NCBI GenBank assembly: GCA_964574985.1
Contig: CAZNPH010000001.1
Location: 186,001 to 250,000 of the forward strand
DNA: 64,000 nucleotides
Origin: CAZNPH01 sp964574985
GTDB taxonomy: Bacteria > Bacteroidota > Bacteroidia > Bacteroidales > SM23-62
Direction: 5' to 3'
Shown here: piece after piece, positions 8,053-18,300 of the stretch
How the letters are laid out: the number at the start of each line of letters is the position of its first letter
Position numbering within the stretch: position 1 is the stretch's first letter
Translations under genes and position numbers: made by a program
The notes under the pieces: generated by a model
What the model was told of the DNA's origin: nothing
The model's database searches: none
What the model saw: the letters and a program-made list of their open reading frames with translations, nothing else

Positions 8053-9912
8053 TTATCGATGGTCTGAATTCATGGAATCGATCATTTCAATTTTCGATTC
8101 CAGCAGTTCAATATCATTTCTTGCCTTGCTGATCTTTTTCTTAACTTCCGCAATTAAGGATTCGGCCTTTTTTGTATCTGCAAAAAACCCCACGTTGTTT
8201 TCCCATACGACCATATCGTTTTTCAATTGCTGCAATCTGCTGGCATGTTTTTCCCTTTCCTGCTGAAGCTTCAATCCTGCTTTCGGCTTCTGGACAATGC
8301 TGTGAAGTTTTGTACGGTATTTAAGGCGGTCCTTCTTCTGATCCTCGATGTCGAGATTATCATACTGACGATTCAGCGCATCCCGGTACTTTTTCTGTAT
8401 TTCATTTTTCTTTTCCCGCGGCACGTATCCGATTTCCTTCCAGTTTTTCTGTAACTCGTTCAGTTTCCTGAAATCCTTATCGGCGTCATCGCCAAGCTCA
8501 AGTGCATCCATTTCCCTGATCAGTTCTTCTTTCTTTTTCATATTTTCTTCATAAGACTGGTCAATGGTTTTGTAATGATCTGATTTCCTGTTAAAAAAGT
8601 AATCACAGGCTGCCCTGAAACGTTTCCATATCTTTTCCGAATCCTTTTTGGGGACCGGACCGGTCTCTTTCCATTTGCGCTGAAGGTTGATCAGATCCGT
8701 GGTGGTTTTTTTCCAGTCAGTACTGTCCATAATGGATTCTGCCTTTTCACATATAATCTTTTTCTCCTCAAGGTTCTGCAATTGCAATTCCTTGTTCTGT
8801 GCGTAGAACTCGCGTTTCCTGTTGAAGAAATCATCACAGGCCTTCCGGAAACGTTCATAGATCTCATTGTTGTATTTCCTGGGTGTAAAACCAATGGTCC
8901 TCCATCCCTTTTGTAAACCGATCACCTTTTTTGAATATTGATCCCATTCCTTGTGAGTGGCCGGTTCTTTCCCGTTGATGGCTTCAACCTCTTCACACAA
9001 GGCGGTTTTCTTTTCAAGGTTGTTCTCCTGTTTCAGTCTGAGCTCTTCGTAGAATTTCTGATGTTTCTTATTGATTTGTGAAGTGGAATTTTTGAACCGT
9101 TGCCACATCTCCTCCCGCAATTTTCTGGGTACAGGTCCGGTTTCCCTCCATTTTTCGTGATATTTCTGAAGGGTCTTAAAGGCATTGACGACGTTGGGTT
9201 CCTCCAGAAGTCTTTCCGCCTTCCCGCAGAGCTTTTCCTTGATTTCAAGATTCTTCTTGAAATCAAGGTCCCTCAGCTCCTTGTTGATCTTAATGTAATC
9301 GTAAAACTTTTCAACATGGTGGTTATAGGTTCCCCATATGTTCCTGACATTCTTTTGCGGTATGGGACCGGCTTCTCTCCATTGCCTCTGCAGTTCATGA
9401 AACTCCTGAAAGGTCTTATTGATGGATTCCTTGGTATTAACCAGGGCCTTGATGTCTTCGATGATCCGGAGCCTTTCCTGAAGGTTCTCTTTTTTTTCTT
9501 TTTCAATGCTCCGGTTGTATTCGGACTTGAGTTCCTTGTATTTTTTAAACAATTCCTGAAACTGTTCTTCCAGGGGATCAGGAAGTGGTTGAAAATCCTC
9601 AAGATCATTTCCGTCCTCAACAAATGCCTTCCGTTTTTTTTCCGTTTCAGCCTTCAGCTTCTTGTAAAAATTGATCTTGATGACGTCGGCATGGTCGATA
9701 AATTCCCTGACCGGCTTGCCATTGATCAGGTCCTTTAGTGATTTGACCAGTTCTTCCCTTGTCATTGAGCTGTAATCCGCTTTCTGATCATCCCTTTGAT
9801 CCGTAACACTCCCCCCGGGCAAGGACACATTCACGTCGTTTTCAGGAATCTCTTCCTGCTTCCCGGATTGTTTATCATGAACCCTGTTTTGCAGGTCAGT
9901 CATGTCGATCAT
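8053..9912 (-). CDS. DUF349 repeat protein, highly charged and helical
   Basis: A 619-residue, almost wholly helical and very Lys/Glu-rich protein. At least five copies of the DUF349 repeat occur between about residues 170 and 520, each of the form WxxxGxxPxKxxxxxWxRFRxxxDxFF (WREAGPIPQK, WRETGPVPRK, WRTIGFTPRK, WKETGPVPKK, WKEIGYVPRE). The last 80 residues are coiled coil. DUF349 proteins are widespread in Bacteroidota with no firmly established biochemical role. No signal peptide is seen, so it is presumably cytoplasmic. A second in-frame ATG at 9903 is a possible alternative start. Confidence 0.85.
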   Translation of the reverse strand: MIDMTDLQNRVHDKQSGKQEEIPENDVNVSLPGGSVTDQRDDQKADYSSMTREELVKSLKDLINGKPVREFIDHADVIKINFYKKLKAETEKKRKAFVEDGNDLEDFQPLPDPLEEQFQELFKKYKELKSEYNRSIEKEKKENLQERLRIIEDIKALVNTKESINKTFQEFHELQRQWREAGPIPQKNVRNIWGTYNHHVEKFYDYIKINKELRDLDFKKNLEIKEKLCGKAERLLEEPNVVNAFKTLQKYHEKWRETGPVPRKLREEMWQRFKNSTSQINKKHQKFYEELRLKQENNLEKKTALCEEVEAINGKEPATHKEWDQYSKKVIGLQKGWRTIGFTPRKYNNEIYERFRKACDDFFNRKREFYAQNKELQLQNLEEKKIICEKAESIMDSTDWKKTTTDLINLQRKWKETGPVPKKDSEKIWKRFRAACDYFFNRKSDHYKTIDQSYEENMKKKEELIREMDALELGDDADKDFRKLNELQKNWKEIGYVPREKKNEIQKKYRDALNRQYDNLDIEDQKKDRLKYRTKLHSIVQKPKAGLKLQQEREKHASRLQQLKNDMVVWENNVGFFADTKKAESLIAEVKKKISKARNDIELLESKIEMIDSMNSDHR

Positions 9913-10009
9913 TTATAATCCAGTATTCCGGTCTGAACTATGCGAAAATAGACAATTAACCAGTTTAGTCAAAATTTTTTGATGTTTTCGCCCTGCCGGT
10001 TGAATTTGC

Positions 10010-10017
10010 TACTTTTG
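10010..10017 (+). promoter_or_regulatory. -7 box (TACTTTTG) upstream of trmD
   Basis: Full match to TAnnTTTG, 17 nt upstream of the trmD ATG. The nearest T-rich -33 candidate (TTTTTTG ending at 9981) is 28 nt away, longer than usual. Confidence 0.5.
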
Positions 10018-10034
10018 TATAAACCAGAACAAAA

Positions 10035-10712
10035 ATGCGAATCGATATCATTACGGTCCTTCCCGGAATTCTGGAAGGCCCCCTGAATCTTTCCATACTT
10101 GAACGGGCCCGGAAAAAGGGACTTGCAGAAATACATGTTCATGATCTGCGAAATTATGCACAAAACAAACACCGTAAGGTGGATGACTATCCTTTTGGCG
10201 GTGAAGCAGGCATGGTCATGGGTATCGGCCCCATCGACCGGGCCATTTCCGATCTGAAAAACCAGCGGGATTATGATGAAATCATTTATCCAACACCAGA
10301 CGGTATCCGGTTTGATCAGAAAGTTGCCAACCGGATTTCCACACAGGAGAACATCATGATCATCTGCGGACATTACAAAGGAATTGATCAGCGCGCCAGG
10401 GATCACCTGATCACCCTGGAATTGTCGGTGGGTGATTTTGTGGTTACGGGAGGTGAAATACCGGCTGCACTCATTACAGATGCCGTGGTCCGGTTAATTC
10501 CCGGGGTTATCTCAGATGAAACTTCCGCCCTGACCGACTCCTTTCAGGACAATCTCCTTGCCCCTCCGGTATATACCCGTCCTGCAGAATACAAGGGCTG
10601 GAAAGTACCTGCAATCCTGCTGTCAGGAAATAAACAGGCCATTGACCACTGGAAACTGGAAGAGGCAGAAAAAAAGACCAGGGAACTCCGCCCCGACCTT
10701 CCGGATGAATAG
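10035..10712 (+). CDS. trmD: tRNA (guanine-N1)-methyltransferase TrmD
   Basis: A 225-residue SPOUT methyltransferase that makes m1G37 in tRNAs and prevents +1 frameshifting. Family signatures are MRIDIITVLP at the N-terminus, YPFGGEAGMVM, IICGHYKGIDQR, and the trefoil-knot SAM site LSVGDFVVTGGEIPA, with the tail YTRPAEYKGWKVP. It is monocistronic here; the usual rpsP-rimM-trmD-rplS neighbours are absent, as I recall is common in Bacteroidota. It converges on the channel gene with a 4-nt gap. Confidence 0.97.
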   Translation: MRIDIITVLPGILEGPLNLSILERARKKGLAEIHVHDLRNYAQNKHRKVDDYPFGGEAGMVMGIGPIDRAISDLKNQRDYDEIIYPTPDGIRFDQKVANRISTQENIMIICGHYKGIDQRARDHLITLELSVGDFVVTGGEIPAALITDAVVRLIPGVISDETSALTDSFQDNLLAPPVYTRPAEYKGWKVPAILLSGNKQAIDHWKLEEAEKKTRELRPDLPDE

Positions 10713-10716
10713 AAAC

Positions 10717-11418
10717 CTACCGCAATATTTTCCGTACGAAGGCCACAGTAAAATAGGACATCAGGAAAAGCCCTATAAAACCCTCGATCCCAGATATCCA
10801 GCGGATGGCACCGGAAGGGTAAAAATCCCCGTAACCAATGGTCAGGAAAGTAATGGCACTGTGGTAAAATGACCGTGCAAAAACACTCAGCTTATCCGGA
10901 TCCCCGACGGAGGAAACAATGTCGGTAGAGGTGAAATATATCAGAAAAATAAAAACCAGGCTGAAGAAAGAATATGATGTAAGCATGGATATGATGACCC
11001 GGACAGGATTGGTTGCATAGAGTCCGCCCCTGGCAAAACAGGCATGTTCAAAACTGATTCCTTCACCTTCAAATTCAGCGAATGACAGATCAACGGGAGC
11101 CAGTGAATTGAAAAAGGAATTCCTTGCAGAAAAATTGCGGATCTTTATAAACTCACGTTTGGGGATATCGTGCTGCCGGCGGTAATCCGAAAGCGAAAGG
11201 TTATCGATGCAACAATGATCCAGGTTCAGATCTCCCCCCCGTTCGATCTTTTCATAGATCTGATCCGCTTCCATATACCCCATAAGTTCGACAATGGATT
11301 GAAAGCCGTCCTTTGACTGAAAAGTTATGATCGCTGTCTGTGGAAATCTGACACCTTCTTCCGTGGTATATTTCAGCTTCTTGGTCTCAACCTGGAAAGA
11401 TGAGAAATCAGGGAACAT
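10717..11418 (-). CDS. Two-TM potassium-channel-like protein with a soluble N-terminal domain
   Basis: The ATG at 11418 (MFPDFSSF) is chosen over a GTG at 11478 because a -7 box lies between them. The 233-residue protein has a cytoplasmic N-terminal region of about 150 residues with pentapeptide-like stretches (LNLDHCCIDNLSLSDY, VDLSFAEFEGEGISFEHA). Two membrane helices follow, flanking a pore loop with the K+ selectivity filter TIGYGDFYPSGA. The C-terminus ends directly after the second helix, so there is no C-terminal RCK gate; regulation would have to come from the N-terminal domain. K+ selectivity is inferred from the filter. Confidence 0.85.
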   Translation of the reverse strand: MFPDFSSFQVETKKLKYTTEEGVRFPQTAIITFQSKDGFQSIVELMGYMEADQIYEKIERGGDLNLDHCCIDNLSLSDYRRQHDIPKREFIKIRNFSARNSFFNSLAPVDLSFAEFEGEGISFEHACFARGGLYATNPVRVIISMLTSYSFFSLVFIFLIYFTSTDIVSSVGDPDKLSVFARSFYHSAITFLTIGYGDFYPSGAIRWISGIEGFIGLFLMSYFTVAFVRKILR

Positions 11419-11444
11419 TTCTTTGTGCCGTTGTTTGCGCCCTA

Positions 11445-11452
11445 CAAATATA
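11445..11452 (-). promoter_or_regulatory. -7 box (TATATTTG) upstream of the channel gene
   Basis: Full TAnnTTTG match on the minus strand, 26 nt before the ATG at 11418. It decides the start choice for the channel gene. Confidence 0.55.
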
Positions 11453-11470
11453 GTAAATTCGCCTGCTCGT

Positions 11471-11497
11471 GAAAACACCGGTTACTCATTCCCGGTG
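11471..11497 (-). terminator. Possible hairpin terminator at the end of the AddB-like gene
   Basis: On the minus strand CACCGG (11497-11492) and CCGGTG (11481-11476) form a 6-bp stem with a 10-nt loop containing the stop codon, followed by only TTTTC. The short T-run makes this a weak candidate. Confidence 0.35.
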
Positions 11498-14359
11498 ACA
11501 AATCATCCGGTAAGGACAATAACTGCACATATCCCGGTCCTCAACCTGCCGGAAAGGTATTTCCGGATCCATTAATTCGGAAACTGCCCCACAAAGCAGT
11601 TTCTCATAATCCTTCCTTATGGGAGCAAAATCATGTACCCGGAACTTCCTGTTATGCATGGTCAGATACAGTCTGTATTCATATCCTTTGTCATGGAGTC
11701 CCCGGAGATAGTACAGAGCGGGGACAACGGGAGTTTGCACCAAGTCATGGCCAAAGATATATGCATAGAAAAAAGCCTGGAACGATGCGGCATCACGCTT
11801 TGGATCACCTCTTGTAAAAAGATCTTCCAGTGACCGGCTGGCCGGAGGAGGCTTTCCGGTCTTGTAATCAACGATTCTGGATCCTTCCTTTGTATGGTCT
11901 ATCCGGTCGATCCTGCCTCCAATGAGCAGTTTTTTCCTGATCCCTTCAGATACAACCGGAATGGAAGCGGTGCATTTTCTTTCCAGGGATTCAATCTCAA
12001 AAGGTGCCAGACCTGCATCGAAGTTAAAGATCATCTGCAGGTAATATTGCAGGATATCTGCGATCAACAGGTTATTTCCCCGGATGTCATTCCGGCTGAT
12101 CGTGGATGAATGAAAATATTCCCTCGAAAAAGCCTGGTTCAGCGCCTCGGTAATCCGGTTTTTATTCTTTATCAACTGATGAAAAATCAGTTCTTTTGTC
12201 AGTGTTTTCCCGACAAAGGGCTTATAGCTGTGCTCCAGGGCAGCATGCATCAGTTTTCCAAAAAGCCCCTGGTCAATATTTTCCGTGACTTTGTCCGGTT
12301 CGGTGAGATTCGCGATCTTTCTGAAATAGAAACGTAACGGGCAATCCAGGTAATCATTCATGGCACTCGGAGAAATGTATTCACCACGCTCCGGATCCGT
12401 ATACTTCTCCAGTTCCTGCATGACCGCCTGGCTCTTTTCTATGACAATCTCTTTTGTTTCAGATGTATTAATGGTAAAATCATACACTGATTCGGTTGTA
12501 TTGAACCGGGGATCAAACTGCAACTGATATATAAACCGGGATTTTTCTCCGGTATGCAAGCCTTCTGTCCGGTTGTCATAAATAAATACTGCTTCCCGGG
12601 CACGCTGCAAGAGGCGGTAAAAGTAATAGGCGTAAACGGAATCCTGATGTTCGATGGTTGGCATTCCAAAGCCCCGGCGAAGTGAATAAGGAACGAAGGA
12701 TGGATTGGATGTTGTCCTGGGAAAATTGCCCTCATTCATGGACAATACAATGATATTCTGAAAATCAAGTGCCCGGGTTTCAAGGACCCCCATGATCTGT
12801 ATACCTGCAAGCGGTTCGCCGGTAAAGGGGATACGCATATTCCGGACAACCTTTCTGAAAATCCTCAGAAAAGTAAATACATTCAATGCAATATCCTTTT
12901 GATTAATGATTTCCAGCAAACGCCGTGTGACCGTGTATAACTGATAAATGTATTCGCGGTCAAGCCTGGAAAGGATCACCTTTTGATCATCCTCCTCCGG
13001 GATCAAACCCCGGATGATGCCCAGAAAATAATCAGGCATTTCATCCAGGGAATTAATCTTGCGGAAAATGACCGGAAGGACTTTTCCTTTCTCCATCATG
13101 GTTTGCGGAACATACATCCGGTTGGTTCTGAGAATATCTTCATTCAGACTACTGACAATTTCCTCATCACGGCTTTGTATATACTGATGGTTGAGTATTG
13201 CCAGAACTTCGCGGTAATGGAACAGCGTTCCCTCCTGACTGCCCCGGAGGTTTCCCTGCAATTCAATGATGTGTTCAAAAAGACCGTATACCGGCGTATT
13301 CCGGAAAGGATACCCCATGGTAACATTGATCTGCCGTTGTTCGCCAGGCAATGCGTGCAGCAGAGGCATCAAAAGATTTTCATCTGCAAGTACGATACAG
13401 GTCCTGTTCATGATATCCTGCTCTTCACCGGATCCCTGAAGACCCGGGATGATCTCGGTAACCATACGGGCCTGTGCTACGCCGGAAGGTACCGAAATGA
13501 CCCTGATCTTTGTATTTCCGCTGGAAAGATGATCGGTTTTTATTTTCTTCATTTCCGACGGAAACTCCCGGGAATACCGGCTGATGAAAAATCCTGCCTT
13601 GTGTTCCCTTTTCAGATAATATTCATCATAATCCCAGTAAAATTCAGCCCGGCCAAGATTCTTCAGTATCCTGAAAATTTTCTCCTCGCACGCATTCAAT
13701 GCATTGAATCCGATGAAAATATGTCTTGTATACGGCAGATTTTTTTTGTTTGGATTTTCCAGGTCCCCGGCCAGTTTCCGGTAGATCATTCCTTCATATC
13801 CAATTGATTTCCTTTCCAGTATTTTCTTGAATTCGGTATAGATCCGGTAGAGAATTTCCCATACCGATATGAAGGCGCTTTTTTGTCTTGAAAACTGTTC
13901 AATGTCGAAATGTCTCCAGAACTCACGAATGACTTCTATTTGTTCAGGTTCCAGATAATCAAAGCGATCTTCGATGGATTTTAATTCTGCCAGATTTCTG
14001 AAAAGATCCCGGGGATCTACCAGGTATTTATCCACATCATCAAAATCATTCAGGAGCATATCGCCCCACATATAAAACTCATCAAAGGGTTCACGGGTTT
14101 TCCCGGTACGCGTAAACACTTCATACAGATCAAACAACATCTCCAATCGGTCCCCATTCCTGAGATTGGAAAGCTTCTCGATATATTCCGTAATAGTTAA
14201 AAAATCGGGAGACCACATGGGACGGGTGATAATCCCCGACAGATAGTTTTTCAGAAAAACAGACGGCCGGCGGTTCGGACAAATAACCACACAACCGGAT
14301 AGACCCTCTCCGTGGGTCCTGTACAGGTGTTCGGCTACTTCGTATAAGAATGGTTTCAT
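11486..14359 (-). CDS. AddB-like PD-(D/E)XK nuclease/inactivated helicase subunit
   Basis: A 957-residue protein ending in a RecB-family nuclease domain: a core motif IVDYKTGKPPPA and an iron-sulfur staple with one Cys in YLDCPLRFYFRK (about residue 680) and three in the tail (DMCSYCPYRMICHRE). The N-terminal two thirds are helicase-like without a clear Walker A, as in AddB/RexB. The upstream AddA-like helicase makes this the partner subunit of a double-strand-break resection complex generating 3' tails for RecA. It overlaps the radical SAM gene by 4 nt. The symbol is withheld because Bacteroidota versions are divergent. Confidence 0.85.
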   Translation of the reverse strand: MKPFLYEVAEHLYRTHGEGLSGCVVICPNRRPSVFLKNYLSGIITRPMWSPDFLTITEYIEKLSNLRNGDRLEMLFDLYEVFTRTGKTREPFDEFYMWGDMLLNDFDDVDKYLVDPRDLFRNLAELKSIEDRFDYLEPEQIEVIREFWRHFDIEQFSRQKSAFISVWEILYRIYTEFKKILERKSIGYEGMIYRKLAGDLENPNKKNLPYTRHIFIGFNALNACEEKIFRILKNLGRAEFYWDYDEYYLKREHKAGFFISRYSREFPSEMKKIKTDHLSSGNTKIRVISVPSGVAQARMVTEIIPGLQGSGEEQDIMNRTCIVLADENLLMPLLHALPGEQRQINVTMGYPFRNTPVYGLFEHIIELQGNLRGSQEGTLFHYREVLAILNHQYIQSRDEEIVSSLNEDILRTNRMYVPQTMMEKGKVLPVIFRKINSLDEMPDYFLGIIRGLIPEEDDQKVILSRLDREYIYQLYTVTRRLLEIINQKDIALNVFTFLRIFRKVVRNMRIPFTGEPLAGIQIMGVLETRALDFQNIIVLSMNEGNFPRTTSNPSFVPYSLRRGFGMPTIEHQDSVYAYYFYRLLQRAREAVFIYDNRTEGLHTGEKSRFIYQLQFDPRFNTTESVYDFTINTSETKEIVIEKSQAVMQELEKYTDPERGEYISPSAMNDYLDCPLRFYFRKIANLTEPDKVTENIDQGLFGKLMHAALEHSYKPFVGKTLTKELIFHQLIKNKNRITEALNQAFSREYFHSSTISRNDIRGNNLLIADILQYYLQMIFNFDAGLAPFEIESLERKCTASIPVVSEGIRKKLLIGGRIDRIDHTKEGSRIVDYKTGKPPPASRSLEDLFTRGDPKRDAASFQAFFYAYIFGHDLVQTPVVPALYYLRGLHDKGYEYRLYLTMHNRKFRVHDFAPIRKDYEKLLCGAVSELMDPEIPFRQVEDRDMCSYCPYRMICHRE

Positions 14360-15315
14360 CGACCGGTCTCCTTTTCATACTTTTTTCCCTGCCAGGTGTC
14401 TTTTTCTTCCAATTTCTTTTCAAACCTTTCAAGCACCTGATCATATCTCAATCCCCAGTCCGGAGCAATAAGAAAATCGCGGTGGGCTTCTCCGGCAATC
14501 CTTTCGACAATGATATCAGGCCTCAGCCGTTCCAGCAATTCCGCCATCAACCCGAGATATTCATCCAAGCCGAACAGACTGAATTTTCCCGGATTCTGTG
14601 CATATTCAGCAGCCATCTGCGTATTTTTGACAATCTGCAGCTGATGGAACTTGACACCTGAAAGGGGTAGTCCGGACAACAATTCTATTTCATGAATCAG
14701 ATCTTTTCTGCTTTCTCCCGGCAGTCCGACGATCATATGGCCTGCAACATGAATCCCTTTAGCGGCGGTTTTCCTGATTGCCTCTGCAGATTCCTCCCAC
14801 GTATGCCCACGGTTGATCAAGGCAAGTGTGTCATTGAAACAGGACTCGATCCCGTATTCAAGGACAATATGGTAACGGTCCGAAAGCTTACGGAAATATT
14901 CAAGTTTTTCGTCATCCACACAATCCGGCCGGGTCCCGATGACCAGTCCGATCAACCCCGGTATTTCAAGAGCTTGTTCATACAAGTTTTTTACATGTTC
15001 CAACCGTCCATAAGTATTTGTATACGGCTGAAAATAAGCCAAATACTGATGAGTCTTCCGGTATCTTTTCTTATAATACTCCATTCCTTCCTGTAATTGC
15101 TGCCCGATGGGCTTATGCGGACTGCAATATTTCGGATTGAATGCGTTGTTGTTGCAGTACGTGCACCCCCCTGTTCCTTTGGTGCCATCCCGGTTGGGGC
15201 AAGTAAATCCTGCATCAACGGCCAGTTTCTGGACCCTTCCTCTGAATTTTTTCCTGAAAAATCCGATATAGGCATTGAATCTTCTTTTTGTTCCCCAGGG
15301 ATATGTCCTTGTCAT
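14356..15315 (-). CDS. Radical SAM protein, TIGR01212/YhcC-like family
   Basis: A 319-residue radical SAM enzyme. It begins with a basic segment and VDAGFTCPNRDGTKGTGGCTYC, which carries the unusual widely spaced cluster cysteines typical of the TIGR01212/Elp3-like group. LVIGTRPDCVDDEKLEYF and LEYGIESCFNDTLALINRGH follow. The reaction is unknown; it is related to the tRNA-modifying Elp3/MiaB-like radical SAM enzymes only by the barrel. It overlaps both neighbours by 4 nt, so it is translationally coupled into the middle of the AddAB pair. Confidence 0.88.
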   Translation of the reverse strand: MTRTYPWGTKRRFNAYIGFFRKKFRGRVQKLAVDAGFTCPNRDGTKGTGGCTYCNNNAFNPKYCSPHKPIGQQLQEGMEYYKKRYRKTHQYLAYFQPYTNTYGRLEHVKNLYEQALEIPGLIGLVIGTRPDCVDDEKLEYFRKLSDRYHIVLEYGIESCFNDTLALINRGHTWEESAEAIRKTAAKGIHVAGHMIVGLPGESRKDLIHEIELLSGLPLSGVKFHQLQIVKNTQMAAEYAQNPGKFSLFGLDEYLGLMAELLERLRPDIIVERIAGEAHRDFLIAPDWGLRYDQVLERFEKKLEEKDTWQGKKYEKETGR

Positions 15316-18300
15316 TCCCGTGTTATTTTCTGCAGTTCATCCAGCATTACATACCATACATAGCCTTCAATCTCCTGAAAACCCATTGCGGATAAATGGG
15401 ACATATACTCCCGTACCTGCGAGGCATATATGTTTTCTTTCCGGCGGCCAAACTTATAGTCCAGTACCACAACCTTCCGTGACTGGATCATCACCCTGTC
15501 GGGACGCCTGATCTTTCCCGCTCCCGTGATCATCTCACGCTCATTGATCACTTTCCATTTGTCCGAAAACCAGTATGACCAAGGCTTCCGGGATATGATC
15601 CCTTCAATATGGCTACGCATTTTCATGCATTCGTTCCTGCCCATCTTTCCCTGTCTGAATATTTCCTCCATTGCCCTGTCCAGGTCATCACGGGTCTCTA
15701 TCATCTCAAATACTTCGTGCATTATCCGGCCGTAACTGACCTTGTCTTTCCCCGCCGGATCAAAAAAATCATCTCCCCGGAACCTCAGTTTGAGTCTGTC
15801 CCCCAGCGGAACACTTCGAAAAGCACTCATTTTGCAGGTTTTTCCCCTCTTTTCTTCCGTCAGGACTTTCGCGGGCAATCCGAATTCCAGACGGCTCTTG
15901 TAGTTTTTCCCCTTCCCCGGAGCCACCGGTCTGTCCTTCGTAAATTCTTTCCTGGCAACGGACAGAACCAGATCGGCGATATCTGTCATTCCTTTATCCG
16001 ACGGCTTGTCAGGCATAAACAGATAAAGCTCATCACAGGCTCTGGTCATGGACACGTACAGCAAATTAAAATGATCGACGAAGATTTTCAGTTTTTCCCT
16101 GTAGTATTCACCGGAAAAAAAGCTGTTCTCCAGCCTGCCGCTGTAAAGAACCGGGACAAGCGGCAAACCGTCGAACGGCCGGATTTCCGGTTTGCACCAC
16201 AATATGGTCTGATTGGCATGATGATCAAGTTTCCAGTCACAAAAAGGAAGGATCACAACCGGGAATTCCAGACCTTTTGCTTTGTGTATGGTCATGATCC
16301 TGATGGCATCCTGCTGTTCTGAAATACTCAGATTCTTTTGCTTCCCTTCTTCTTCCCACCATTCAAGAAATGACACATTATCTGAAGGTTCTTTAGCTGC
16401 ATACTCAGTTACCAGATCCTGAAATGCGTTGATAAAAGGCAAATCCCTGGATTTTCCCGACAGGGAAAAAATGCGTACGATCTCTTCGGTAAGTTCATAA
16501 AGAGGAAGATTCTTCAACCATTGACGGGTTTTCACAAATTCATCAGGAAGATATTCCAGCAAGATACTTTCATCTTCATGATTTCCTGCAGACATGAAAA
16601 GCTTCCCGGGATTTCTCCCGGAAGCGGACAGGATTGTCTGGGATTCATGCAACAAAAATGCTTTATTGATCCGGTCTCCGGGTTGATTAAGAAATTTCAT
16701 GATACTGATGATCAGTTGTACAGCTGACGAACTGCCCACAAAAAGAGACTCCTGGGAAATGGTATCATAACTGTATTGTTCAGAGGCCATGGATGAGTCT
16801 TTGTAGTCCAGAATGGCATCGGTCATTTTCCTTACTTCTTCTCCCGTTCTGGCCAGTATGGCTATATCGCCCGGATGGTAGCCTCTTTCCTGCAGTTGTT
16901 CAATAACAGAAATGGTATTTCGAACCGCATCTTCCTGCCACTGTTTATTTGACGATTCAAGGAACTCGAACCGCACATATCCGCCCGCTTTCTTTTTCTT
17001 CTGGTGACCAGGAACCTCCTGTCTTACATCCTGGTATACTTTTTTCAGCCGGCCGTCCATCCATCTTTGCAAGTCCTGATCCGAACCACCGGAAAGAATC
17101 AACTGATCAAGATGTGACTGAAGAATATCTGCCGCTGTGGAAAAGAACCGGTTGTTGCATTCCACGATTACTTCCCTGCTCCTCCAGTTGAAAACCAAGG
17201 GTTTGTATGCAATTCCGAAATGTCGGAAATCGTCGCCGATCATATCGGAAAGTATCTCCCAGTCCCCGTTCCGCCAGCGGTAAATGCTTTGTTTTATGTC
17301 CCCCACCAGCATGCTTTTATAATTCCGGGCAAGACTGTCGGCAATCAACGGCTTAAAATTGTCATACTGCAGAATGGAAGTATCCTGAAATTCATCGATC
17401 ATGAAATGATGGAAATATTCACCGGTTTTTTCATAAATGAAAGGCGCTTCGTTTTCACCGATGATGTCTTTGAGAAACCGGTTGGCGTCGGAAAGAAGAA
17501 AAAAGTTCATTTCTGACGCGTATGCATAAACGCGTTCCGAAACATCCGACAGAATCCCCAGGATATAAATGTTGCGAACGACCAGACGTGCTGTTTCATA
17601 TTTTGCAAATTCATCTTCAAATTTTCTTACGGCCTTTGCAAGCAATTCGCCCAAACCATTTTTCACCAGGTATGATATCTGTTTTTTCTTCTCACTTCCT
17701 GCGGAATACCAGCCCTCTGCATCATCAAGTGCATTACATACCCGGGTGCCCGGGACTTTGCCGGTCCTGCCCGCTGACAAAGCTTCCAGATACCCCACAG
17801 GACCCGTTTTCCCGTATTTGAAATCCTCCACCTGCAGTCCGTTCCGGTTTACCAGCTCCATGGCTGCCCGCCCGGTGGCCATGAGATTTTCCTCATAGGA
17901 TTTAATGATCCGGTATAAATCTTTTTTATAAGCCCGGAGAAATTTCCTGTCTGTAAATTTTCTCTTCAATTCAGACCGGTGCATCTGGAACCTCTCATTG
18001 AATATTTCACGGGAAAGCTCCCTGATCAGGTATTTCAGGTTCCAGCTTCCGCCCTCTATGATCCGTTCCCTGGCAAATCCGGCCAACCATTGCAGCAGGA
18101 GGGGATCTTCTGAAAGCCCTGAAAACAATTCATCAATGGCATGATCCAGAACTTTGTGATGATCAAGTTCAACAGTATATCCTGCCTGTATTCCGATATC
18201 CCGGGCAAATCCCCGGATTATCTTTTGAAAAAAACGATCAATGGTCATAACATGAAACCTGGAATAATTATGCAGGATCATACCAAGCATATAACCTGCA

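Noticed and set aside
9100..9738. Plus-strand 212-codon open frame opposite the DUF349 gene
   Set aside because: A shadow of the Lys/Glu-rich helical gene; the translation is Phe/Leu-rich with no motif.
12983..13807. Plus-strand 274-codon open frame opposite the AddB-like gene
   Set aside because: Entirely antisense to a well-supported gene and lacking a domain or start signals.
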